A DNA stretch of 5,760 bases from Alkalinema sp. CAN_BIN05 (lineage in GTDB: Bacteria; Cyanobacteriota; Cyanobacteriia; Leptolyngbyales; Leptolyngbyaceae): contig JAJAYH010000422.1 in the NCBI GenBank assembly GCA_026786325.1, positions 1 through 5,760 on the forward strand, written 5' to 3'. Shown here piece by piece: positions 1 to 5,198 of this stretch (position 1 is its first letter; every line of letters starts with the position of its first letter). Below the pieces are notes generated by a model that ran no database searches, was not told the origin of the DNA, and saw nothing but the letters and a program-made list of their open reading frames with translations. A program made the translations under genes and the position numbers.

Positions 1-66
1 ACCAAGTTCGGTTGCCGCTAAATCGTCCCTGAAAAGGTCGTTTTTGGAGAGGCTAATTATCTAAAG

Positions 67-94
67 TCCTCCAAAATCCTAGGATTTTGAGGGA
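67..94. repeat. Palindrome with CCTAGG centre
   Basis: Positions 72-89 form a perfect 18-bp palindrome (CAAAATCCT/AGGATTTTG). After two non-pairing positions on each side, three more base pairs (TCC 67-69 with GGA 92-94) extend it. There is no loop, so as RNA the innermost pairs must open. As DNA it is symmetric like a dimeric-protein operator, and the TTTT on either strand also recalls a terminator. No adjacent intact gene in the window points to a role. Confidence 0.55.
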
Positions 95-151
95 ATAAAT
101 AGGACAAAATGAAGATGACCAGACTTGTGTGTACGCGGTAGCTTACCAAGG

Positions 152-160
152 GGGATTTAG
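152..160 (+). repeat. Degenerate target-site duplication, left copy
   Basis: GGGATTTAG directly abuts the left inverted repeat, and GGGTTGTAG at 1361-1369 directly abuts the right one. They match at 7 of 9 positions. ISAs1-family elements usually duplicate about 8-10 bp on insertion, so a 9-bp pair that has since mutated fits. A chance match or recombination between two element copies cannot be excluded. Confidence 0.4.
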
Positions 161-180
161 CAGGGCTATTTCATTCTAAA
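161..180 (+). repeat. Terminal inverted repeat, left end of ISAs1-type element
   Basis: CAGGGCTATTTCATTCTAAA. The reverse complement of 1341-1360 is identical except for the last base. The repeat includes the final codons and the stop codon of the transposase. Confidence 0.92.
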
Positions 181-1281
181 CAATGCCTTTAATAGCCCAA
201 ATCCAGAACCAGCCCGACGTTGGGCTTGAGCCATATTTACGAACCCGTGATCTCGATAGAGATTGAGCGCAAGGTTCCGGGCTAGGGTAAATAGTAACGG
301 AAGTGATCCAACGCGAATCCGAGAGGCATCTTCTCCTTGAGTAACATCGCGCACATAATGAACTTTGTTTTCGACATGCCAGTAATTACGAATTCGTTTG
401 GCAAACTCCTCTACAGTTTCGTTCAGAGAACTAAGGTAGTAACGTGTATGCTTCTTTTTAATCAACAAGTGTTGACCTTTAAACAAGTGTCGATAACTGC
501 TCACTCGAATGATCGTGGTTAATCCAGGCCATTCAGTTACTCCCGGCAAGTCTTCTAGAGACCGCCAAAGGCTAACGCTACGCCGTTCAACTCGTCCATG
601 ACCTGATTCAACACGATGGCAATGAACTTCAGATTGAAACCGTTCTTTCACGGCTTTGAAAAATTTAGGATGATTCCCTTTCAGTGCAGCTAAATAATGA
701 TTCTTTGACTCGATGATTTGCTCACAAGTTTTTTTTGAGTATTCAGGGCATCAAAAGCAAAGACCACCCCACGCTCTGCTAACGCTTTAATGACAGGCGG
801 TAACGCTTTGATTTCATTGTTTTTACAATCGACGGGCTGAATTGGTAAGATCAGTCCTCGTTCCACTAGGTAGACCGTGACCAATTGAATGGCAATCTTG
901 AGAGTCGGCTGTGCTGGCCGGACTGCTCAGATTGTAGGAACCACGGGACACTTTCCCATCCATAGCAATAGTTTCGTTGGCTTTAGGTTTAATCTGAAAA
1001 AATATAGACAAGCAGGTACTATAAGCTTCATGGTCAAGGGTCAATAATACTCGCCGAATCGTGCTGTAAAAGGGCAATCTTGACTTTGCTGGCTTAAATA
1101 ACTCCAGGAGTTCATCTCTGTAACTAACGAGCCAATCGCTGATGGCTATAAAACCCTTACATCCCGCACTGATGGCTAAAGTAAACAACGCAAGGCAAAG
1201 AGCCTGGTCATGACGCTTTCCCGCTCCACGCAGGAGGTCCGGTAGGGCTGAAAATGCGCATACAATTGCTAACGTGCTCAT
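166..1281 (-). pseudogene. ISAs1-family DDE transposase, interrupted by two frameshifts
   Basis: The conceptual product is about 371 residues, the usual length for this family of single-strand-nicking DDE (RNase H-fold) transposases. Three pieces match in order. Residues 1-127 are the N-terminal DDE-associated domain and the first catalytic Asp (AMDGK, about D108). The middle piece holds the second Asp (FAFDALNTQ, about D177). The C-terminal piece holds the Glu (WHVENKVHYV, about E304) followed by the VTQGEDASRIR motif. The first shift is at about 894-895, where the minus strand reads CAAGATTGCC and removal of one T restores S-Q-D-A-I-Q-L-V-T. The second is an A8 run (729-736), where a -1 shift gives N-T-Q-K-K-T-C-E-Q-I-I-E. 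The two shifts cancel, so the first and last pieces share a frame. The start at 1281 is the first ATG that gives the complete N-terminus; I see no good ribosome binding site. All catalytic residues survive, so decay is probably recent. A sequencing error could explain either shift. Confidence 0.87.
729..736 (-). other. A8 homopolymer at the second transposase frameshift
   Basis: On the minus strand the frame before this run reads CAA AAA AAA CTT, and continues to a stop near 690. Slipping back one base gives ACT TGT GAG CAA, which rejoins the rest of the transposase. The layout A_AAA_AAA is a canonical -1 slippery heptamer, so programmed frameshifting or transcriptional slippage is possible. 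Simple loss of one A from a run of nine explains it equally well. Because a second, unrelated shift lies upstream at about 894, mutation is the more economical reading. Confidence 0.5.
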
Positions 1282-1305
1282 GGCTCTAGACTGATTCTTT
1301 CAACG

Positions 1306-1326
1306 ACAGCCTACAGCCTACAGCCA
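1306..1326. repeat. Three tandem heptamers (ACAGCCT)
   Basis: Two perfect copies of ACAGCCT and a third ending in A lie between the right inverted repeat and the transposase start, in the element's short leader. Tandem heptamers are common in cyanobacterial genomes; here it may be slippage only. I see no promoter-like pair that depends on it. Confidence 0.6.
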
Positions 1327-1340
1327 ATCCTACCTAGTTA

Positions 1341-1360
1341 CTTAGAATGAAATAGCCCTG
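1341..1360 (-). repeat. Terminal inverted repeat, right end of ISAs1-type element
   Basis: The reverse complement reads CAGGGCTATTTCATTCTAAG, 19 of 20 identical to the left end. It lies about 60 bp upstream of the transposase start codon. Confidence 0.92.
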
Positions 1361-1369
1361 GGGTTGTAG
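1361..1369 (+). repeat. Degenerate target-site duplication, right copy
   Basis: GGGTTGTAG abuts the right inverted repeat and matches 152-160 at 7 of 9 positions. Confidence 0.4.
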
Positions 1370-1620
1370 GTGAGATTAGGAGAGAGTGGCGATCGTGATA
1401 TCTTGAGATCTTCACCCACTCATCATGTCCGGCTCTGAATGGAAACTGATTCACTGTTTAACCGAATTTTAGATCTCCTGGACCCGTGGTGATGCCCTAA
1501 CCCTTCTGTGATCTGGGCGAATTCAAGCGATTCTGGTCTCCACATCTAGCGCCTACTACGGGAGATCCCGGAGAGCCAAAAGTATGTTCTGTGGCCAGGT
1601 TCTATATGAAATCGGTAAAA
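1370..1620 (+). other. Coding-like debris, origin unclear
   Basis: There is no intact gene. Two short plus-strand stretches look coding. From ATG 1425, in the frame of the later VWA piece, MSGSEWKLIHCLTEF runs into a TAG at 1470. From 1501, in the other frame, DLGEFKRFWSPHLAPTTGDP runs without a stop into the recognisable VWA fragment. They may be the decayed N-terminal part of the same gene, but I cannot match them to that family with confidence. A GATATC/GAGATC-rich patch at about 1397-1410 shows no clear hairpin. Confidence 0.3.
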
Positions 1621-2026
1621 AAGATTGCGAATGAGGGCTTGCTTTTAGAACCTATCATGGTCCCTCGTTGGAAAAATAAGACTGATTTGCTATTACTATT
1701 GGATAAAAGGGATCTATGGCAGTATTCGATACCTTATCAGAACATTTGATTGATACAGCTTTGCGAGGTGGACGTTTGGGTAGCCTAGAGATTCTCTATT
1801 TCCATAATTGTCCAGCGGGATACCTCTATCGAGATCCACTTCACCAAGATCCAGAAACAATAAGTACTTTTTTTGAGCGGATGAATCATGGAAATACTGT
1901 TGGTATGATTTTTAGTGATGCTGGTGCAGCAAGAGGCATTCTAAATCCATTACGAATTGCAGCAACGACCAGTTTTTTACGACAATTGCAGCGACAGGCT
2001 AAATACGTTGTTTCGGTGAATCCAGT
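1621..2026 (+). pseudogene. VWA-domain protein fragment (MoxR/CoxE-associated type), frameshifted and truncated
   Basis: VWA proteins of this type usually sit beside a MoxR AAA+ ATPase and act in assembly or metal-dependent protein contacts. The first piece (frame of 1621) reads KIANEGLLLEPIMVPRWKNK then TDLLLLLD. The second (frame of 1716) reads MAVFDTLSEHLIDTALRGGR, then LGSLEILYFHNCPAGYLYRD, then GMIFSDAGAARG, and reaches YVVSVNP. The pieces meet at GATAAAAGGGATCTATG. Adding one G to the GGG run at 1709-1711 restores D-K-R-G-S-M, the metal-ion-dependent adhesion site (D-x-x-G-S). The late SDAGAARG supplies the third metal-site Asp. The N-terminal half is missing or unrecognisable. The C-terminal end, where the family usually has NP followed by Pro/Arg/Trp, is replaced at about 2015-2030 by an ISAzo13-type transposase end. 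The family assignment rests on recalled motifs and no search was run. No MoxR partner is in the window. Confidence 0.62.
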
Positions 2027-2386
2027 TCTACTCGAAGTGACCGAAAACAGTTTTGTAAACGGATGGTAAACCTGTCTCAAACGATTGGGCTACGGATGCA
2101 CCTAATTTATTATCCTCCCTATCATAGTAAATATAATCCGATAGAACGGTGTTGGACTACCTTAGAACAGTACTGGAATGGGGCTATTTTAAATTCGATT
2201 GAGGCGGCGATCGGATGGGCCAGTCGAATGGCTTGGAATGGGATTCATCCGATTGTTCATTTGGCGGAAGGCATTTATGAGAAAGGTGTCAAAGTTCTAC
2301 CAGAACTCTTAGAGGCTTGTCAGTCTTCTGGAAACGGTCTGAAATCTTACCCAAATCGGATATCACCATACCCCTCAATTAATTAG
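2003..2386 (+). pseudogene. ISAzo13-family transposase, C-terminal fragment
   Basis: The frame is open from just after a TAA at 2000-2002 to TAG 2384-2386. Transposase-like sequence is recognisable from about 2018 (ESSSTR, then QFCKRMVNLSQTIGLRMHL). It then contains the family signature IYYPPYHSKYNPIERCW, whose Glu (codon 2144-2146) is the third catalytic residue of the DDE triad. Next come YWNGAILNSIEAAIGWASRM, GIHPIVHLAEGIYEKGVKVL and a near-normal C-terminus. The first two thirds of the protein, including both catalytic Asp residues, are absent, so it is not functional. Translation could start at ATG 2063, which overlaps the end of the VWA frame by 7 bases, but I regard this as debris. The 5' end runs directly into the VWA fragment, which points to deletion or recombination rather than a clean insertion. 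Confidence 0.8.
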
Positions 2387-2412
2387 GACTATTTTCTCAC
2401 GCTAAGCCCTAA

Positions 2413-2451
2413 TCACTGACTTATGTCAGGCAATCAGGCAGTAGTCAGTGA
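2413..2451. repeat. Inverted repeat, 9-bp arms
   Basis: TCACTGACT (2413-2421) is the exact reverse complement of AGTCAGTGA (2443-2451), with a 21-base loop. The loop contains TCAGGCAATCAGGC (a direct repeat of TCAGGC). CTGAC at 2416-2420 can instead pair with GTCAG at 2425-2429 in a small 4-base-loop hairpin, so the two folds exclude each other. It lies in the gap between the convergent transposase remnant and the cytochrome gene. No T run follows on either strand. It could be the outer end of the broken ISAzo13-type element or a weak bidirectional terminator. Confidence 0.5.
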
Positions 2452-2471
2452 AGTATGACGGAAACCATGGG

Positions 2472-2500
2472 GAAACCTGCGCCTTGAAAACGCAGATTTC
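2472..2500 (-). terminator. Hairpin downstream of the cytochrome gene, possible terminator
   Basis: Read on the minus strand, GAAATCTGCG and CGCAGGTTTC form a 10-bp stem with one U-G wobble and a 9-base loop, starting 19 bases after the cytochrome stop codon. On the plus strand the wobble becomes an A-C mismatch, so the fold favours the cytochrome transcript. No U tract follows (the next bases are CCCATGG). It may therefore be a 3'-end stabilising stem or a non-canonical terminator. Confidence 0.4.
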
Positions 2501-2519
2501 AGGTAGACGAAATCTTGAG

Positions 2520-4601
2520 TTAATACTCCGCAGGCTTATCGTCCAATGCCAGTAGGAAATTAATTAGGTCCTGTTGGCGTTGAGCACCCTCCACATAAAA
2601 ATCATGACCACTGCCATCCAAATTACTCACCTGCAACGCTGGATTCGATCGATTGGCCGTCACCACTTTTTCCCGTAAGCTTCGATCGATTAAGGCTCGT
2701 AAGCTCGCTGATGCATCCGGTAAAATGCCCTGACTTAGCGTCCCAGACAGCCCCAATCCCGACGCATCTAGGATTTGATAATTTCCATTATCCGCCACCG
2801 CGAGAGTGCCCTTCCGCACTGCCACACCGCCATCATGCAGGTAGGGAGCGGTTAAATACAATCCTAATAGCGAAGGCGTTTTGTAGCCACCATTGGGCAG
2901 TAATCCATTGGGCAATTGGTTAGGTTGATTACTAATTCCAGCCGTCGGCACATCCAAAACCGTAGCATTCGCGGGAATTGGCACGGGCGTATTGAGCGAA
3001 TACATTTTGGGTGCGACTAGCAATGCATTTTGCCTTAAGCGAGACTTGGCTCGGGCTGGATTAGTCTTGATTTCAGCGATCGGATGAATCTTGTTGTCGG
3101 TAAAGAATGGCGATCGATGACAGGTAAGACACGATGACTTGAACACCTCAGCCCCACGATCGACTGACCCACTATTGAGCGCATTAAAATTCGCACGACT
3201 TCGGTTGGGCGGCGGCACTAAGCTATTTTGCCAAGCTGACATCGCATTATTCGCAAAGAAGAACGTTCCGCTGGCAATGTCGCTGCGATCGCGGGTGTCG
3301 GGACTAAACACCAAACCGTTGTAGGTCAGTAAAGAAAGCTTCAAATTGGGATAGCTGCCTAATCCCGGTGCAGGCACTTGATCTTCAAGTTCGGCCTGCG
3401 CCAAATCCGGAGCGACCTGCCGTAACCATTCCGAAGGTTTGACGACGCGATTGGGTAAGCGGATGGTCGGATCTGCGGCATTTTGTAAGACCGTGCCTAG
3501 ATAAACTTCCCGATCGATGCCCGTTGTTTCAGCGCTGCGTTGTGCGGCTGCGAGGATATTAATCTCAGACGAATGGACTCCATTTGTGAGAGCCGCCAAT
3601 CCCCCAAAGGGTCCCACAGCAAACTCACCGCCAGCCGTATAGGGTCCCGCTTTGAAGGTAAACAGCGGTGGAATTTGAGTTGTATTGAAAATGCCATCGG
3701 GAGAACTTTCAAAGTGACCAAAGGGAACGGCTAACACTAGATCGTCAAATACTTTCTCAAAGATCGTGGGATCAGGGAGCTTAACCGATCGACCTTTGCT
3801 ATCGAGAATGGTTTTACCGTTGCCTTGGAATCGCGGATCTAATGGATTGAGACTCACCCGTGCAAATCCTGCCGCTGAATTTGGAGCTAGCGCAATCAAG
3901 AACGGAATCGCCAGATCCCCATTGGGTAGCCCCTTAAGCTGTTGTCCCTTGGGTGAGAGCGCGACATGACAAATAGCACAGGTGATTTCACCGGTGGACT
4001 TCAATCCGATCGGATTGACGCCCCCTTTCGGAACATCAAAACCCGTCGGAAACGTAGTGCCCCGAGGAAACACTTGACTGCCAATCTTGATCTCACGGGA
4101 TAATGTGATAGGTAAATTGCTCGTGGGTTTACCCTGTTGTGCGACGATCGCCGTTTGCAGGTCAGGCAAAATACTTGCTAACCCCAATTGAAATCCGAAC
4201 ACTCGTTGTAACCCAAACGTATCCCCAAGCTTGCGTTCAAAAAAGATCTTTTCGCCCACATTGAGCAATTTCTGCGTGATGTGAACCGCCCCAACTTTTA
4301 AATAAGACTTCGGATCGCGCGGATTTAAGCCTTTGGTTTGAACTAAAGTTGCCGCTTCCTTGGGCGACAGAACTTTACCAAAATAGTCATAGGAACCCAG
4401 TGGTTGTTTGGGCGGAGTTGCTAACAAGGAAGACGTGGCACGGGCGATCGGCACATCCATTAACCACACGGATGCCAACCACCCCATTAAACTACAGACC
4501 ATCACAATACTTAAAAATACTAACTGTCGTCGTTGTCTGCGTAACTGGCTAATTAACTTGTCGAACAACCATTTAGCTAACCATTGTATAGAAGCGCTCA
4601 T
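2520..4601 (-). CDS. Large di-haem c-type cytochrome, cytochrome c peroxidase/MauG-related
   Basis: A 693-residue protein expected to be anchored in the cytoplasmic membrane, or exported, with its haem domains outside. Residues 1-26 are basic, about 27-50 are hydrophobic (LVFLSIVMVCSLMGWLASVW), and ARA at about 53-55 could be a signal-peptidase site. Two CxxCH haem c motifs are visible: CAICH (208-212) and CLTCH (491-495). The only other Cys is C36 in the membrane segment. After the second haem, GGYKTPSLLGLYLTAPYLHD (571-590) is the conserved segment of bacterial di-haem peroxidases and MauG, and the C-terminus (QQDLINFLLALDD) is also typical. The family normally has 330-450 residues and closer haems; here they are 283 residues apart, with a long N-terminal extension and inter-haem insert. 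Likely roles are peroxide reduction, electron transfer or substrate oxidation. Size and exported two-haem layout recall rubber oxygenases RoxA/RoxB, but I cannot claim that function. The start is set by AAGGAGGT just upstream. The frame has no defect and the gene stands alone. Confidence 0.85.
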   Translation of the reverse strand: MSASIQWLAKWLFDKLISQLRRQRRQLVFLSIVMVCSLMGWLASVWLMDVPIARATSSLLATPPKQPLGSYDYFGKVLSPKEAATLVQTKGLNPRDPKSYLKVGAVHITQKLLNVGEKIFFERKLGDTFGLQRVFGFQLGLASILPDLQTAIVAQQGKPTSNLPITLSREIKIGSQVFPRGTTFPTGFDVPKGGVNPIGLKSTGEITCAICHVALSPKGQQLKGLPNGDLAIPFLIALAPNSAAGFARVSLNPLDPRFQGNGKTILDSKGRSVKLPDPTIFEKVFDDLVLAVPFGHFESSPDGIFNTTQIPPLFTFKAGPYTAGGEFAVGPFGGLAALTNGVHSSEINILAAAQRSAETTGIDREVYLGTVLQNAADPTIRLPNRVVKPSEWLRQVAPDLAQAELEDQVPAPGLGSYPNLKLSLLTYNGLVFSPDTRDRSDIASGTFFFANNAMSAWQNSLVPPPNRSRANFNALNSGSVDRGAEVFKSSCLTCHRSPFFTDNKIHPIAEIKTNPARAKSRLRQNALLVAPKMYSLNTPVPIPANATVLDVPTAGISNQPNQLPNGLLPNGGYKTPSLLGLYLTAPYLHDGGVAVRKGTLAVADNGNYQILDASGLGLSGTLSQGILPDASASLRALIDRSLREKVVTANRSNPALQVSNLDGSGHDFYVEGAQRQQDLINFLLALDDKPAEY
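3285..3292. repeat. HIP1 octamer GCGATCGC
   Basis: One complete HIP1 palindrome lies inside the cytochrome gene. Its CGATCG core recurs through the window (for example at about 2207, 3078, 3511, 4003, 4126 and 4444). Over-representation of this motif is a known hallmark of many cyanobacterial genomes and is my main clue to the host. Confidence 0.75.
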
Positions 4602-4604
4602 GGG

Positions 4605-4612
4605 ACCTCCTT
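4605..4612 (-). promoter_or_regulatory. Shine-Dalgarno sequence of the cytochrome gene
   Basis: Minus strand AAGGAGGT, fully complementary to the usual 16S rRNA tail, is followed by only CCC before ATG. The match is perfect but the spacing is short. It is the strongest reason to accept the start at 4601. Perfect Shine-Dalgarno sites are not the rule in cyanobacteria, so efficient translation may be selected here. Confidence 0.75.
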
Positions 4613-4850
4613 AAAATAGTGATACAAAACAGAGCCGCAATAAAACACGGCAGTTTATTTAACTCTGAAATAATGGATAGATTGAGTGCGGCTTAATGTC
4701 GGATGGGCGAAACGTTGCGGAATCCATACATCCCTAATTCTAGATTAGATAGATTCGCTAATTGTCTATGACTCACGTCAATTTATCATACCTAACTCTT
4801 AGAGATAGAAATATGTAGTTTTATTGCTATAGGACTTGTATCCTGTAAAT
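4613..4850. other. Upstream region of the cytochrome gene, no gene seen
   Basis: This AT-rich stretch should hold the cytochrome promoter on the minus strand. A TTGACG lies at about 4775-4780 (minus strand), but no good -10 box sits 16-18 bases downstream. TTGCGG with TATTTT nearer the gene would place the transcript start within the Shine-Dalgarno site. I therefore do not call a promoter. ATAGGACTT at 4829-4837 resembles the outer bases of cyanobacterial insertion-sequence ends such as the one at 4906 and may mark another element edge. Confidence 0.35.
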
Positions 4851-4894
4851 TCGATAAACATGGCGATTGGTTGTCCGATCGCTATGTTTATCGA
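4851..4894 (+). repeat. Strong hairpin with 17-bp arms
   Basis: Arms 4851-4867 (TCGATAAACATGGCGAT) and 4878-4894 (ATCGCTATGTTTATCGA) pair at 16 of 17 positions, with a 10-base loop (TGGTTGTCCG). The single exception, G4862 opposite T4883, is a G-U wobble in a plus-strand RNA but an A-C mismatch in a minus-strand RNA, so a plus-strand transcript would fold without a break. No T run follows, so it is not a standard terminator. It lies 11 bases from the GGGACTTACGCA element end and about 250 bases upstream of the cytochrome start. It may be a palindromic repeat dispersed in the genome, a small-RNA stem or a protein-binding site. Confidence 0.7.
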
Positions 4895-4905
4895 CGATCA
4901 CTTAT

Positions 4906-4917
4906 GGGACTTACGCA
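4906..4917 (+). repeat. Probable insertion-sequence terminus GGGACTTACGCA
   Basis: This sequence resembles the GGACTTACGCA-type ends found on many cyanobacterial insertion sequences and their short derivatives. Here it overlaps the stop codon of the transposase fragment (minus strand GCG-TAA-GTCCC), the compact arrangement expected at a transposase 3' end. The partner end is not clear in the window. A weak ATAGGACT match on the minus strand at about 5750-5758 is too short to claim. Confidence 0.5.
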
Positions 4918-5174
4918 TTAACAGAATTACCATTCTCTGAACTTGTAAAGAGATAGGGTCCAACGTGATTTTTCAAAATGAATTGTTGAATCACGGGAAT
5001 AAAGACCTGTCTCGACACCTCATACAGATTATGGATCAATCCATCAATTCGCATCGTTTGCAGCTTGCTAAAGGCTTTCAAGGCGCAAAAGATATGGTTA
5101 CGGATTGCTTCTCCATTTCGGCGCTCCCAGATCTCCCGTGGTCGCTTTTCACATTTAGTGTCGCTATAGGGGCA
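4911..5174 (-). pseudogene. DDE transposase C-terminal fragment (IS4/IS701-like)
   Basis: The minus-strand frame is open for 87 codons, from just after an in-frame TAA (5175-5177) to TAA at 4911-4913, with no usable start near its 5' end. The product includes KRPREIWERRNGEAIRNHIF, CALKAFSKLQTMRIDGLIHN, LYEVSRQVFIPVIQQFILKN and ends in NSVNA. The IRNHIFCALKAF...L block and the final SVNA resemble the C-terminal ends of cyanobacterial IS4/IS701-type transposases. The naming of the family is tentative. Catalytic Asp residues would lie upstream and are not recognisable, and upstream codons in the same frame contain several stops. The opposite-strand open frame 4965-5198 is a shadow of this fragment. 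Confidence 0.65.
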
Positions 5175-5198
5175 TTAGGAGCAATTATACAAGGATAA

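Larger units (their letters stand above)
1..160. other. Non-coding flank left of the ISAs1-type element
   Basis: All frames are broken by stops within short distances and I recognise no protein. The only structure is the palindrome centred at 80/81, listed separately. The last nine bases (152-160) are the left copy of a probable degenerate target-site duplication of the insertion sequence that follows. Confidence 0.5.
161..1360 (-). mobile_element. ISAs1-family insertion sequence, complete ends, defective transposase
   Basis: A 1200-bp element bounded by terminal inverted repeats 161-180 and 1341-1360 (19 of 20 bases match). It carries one transposase reading region on the minus strand that fills nearly all of it. 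Size, single gene, DDE-type protein and 20-bp ends fit the ISAs1 family. The transposase stop codon (TAG, 166-168 on the plus strand as CTA) lies inside the left inverted repeat. Two frameshifts make the element unlikely to move by itself, although intact ends could still be used by a related transposase elsewhere in the genome. Flanking 9-mers suggest a decayed target duplication. Confidence 0.88.

Noticed and set aside
337..522. Plus-strand 61-residue open frame
   Set aside because: It is antisense to the conserved C-terminal region of the ISAs1 transposase and has no ribosome site or recognisable domain.
1886..2080. Minus-strand 64-residue open frame
   Set aside because: It is antisense to the VWA fragment, which shows family motifs in the plus strand.
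2711..4614. Several open frames of 60-75 residues overlapping the cytochrome gene
   Set aside because: They are short shadows of a single long gene with clear haem motifs.
4613..4800. Candidate cytochrome promoters (TTGACG; TTGCGG with TATTTT)
   Set aside because: Spacing or -10 match is poor, or the transcript would begin inside the Shine-Dalgarno sequence.
4965..5198. Plus-strand 77-residue open frame
   Set aside because: It lies antisense to the transposase C-terminal fragment, whose minus-strand translation has recognisable motifs; the plus-strand product has none.
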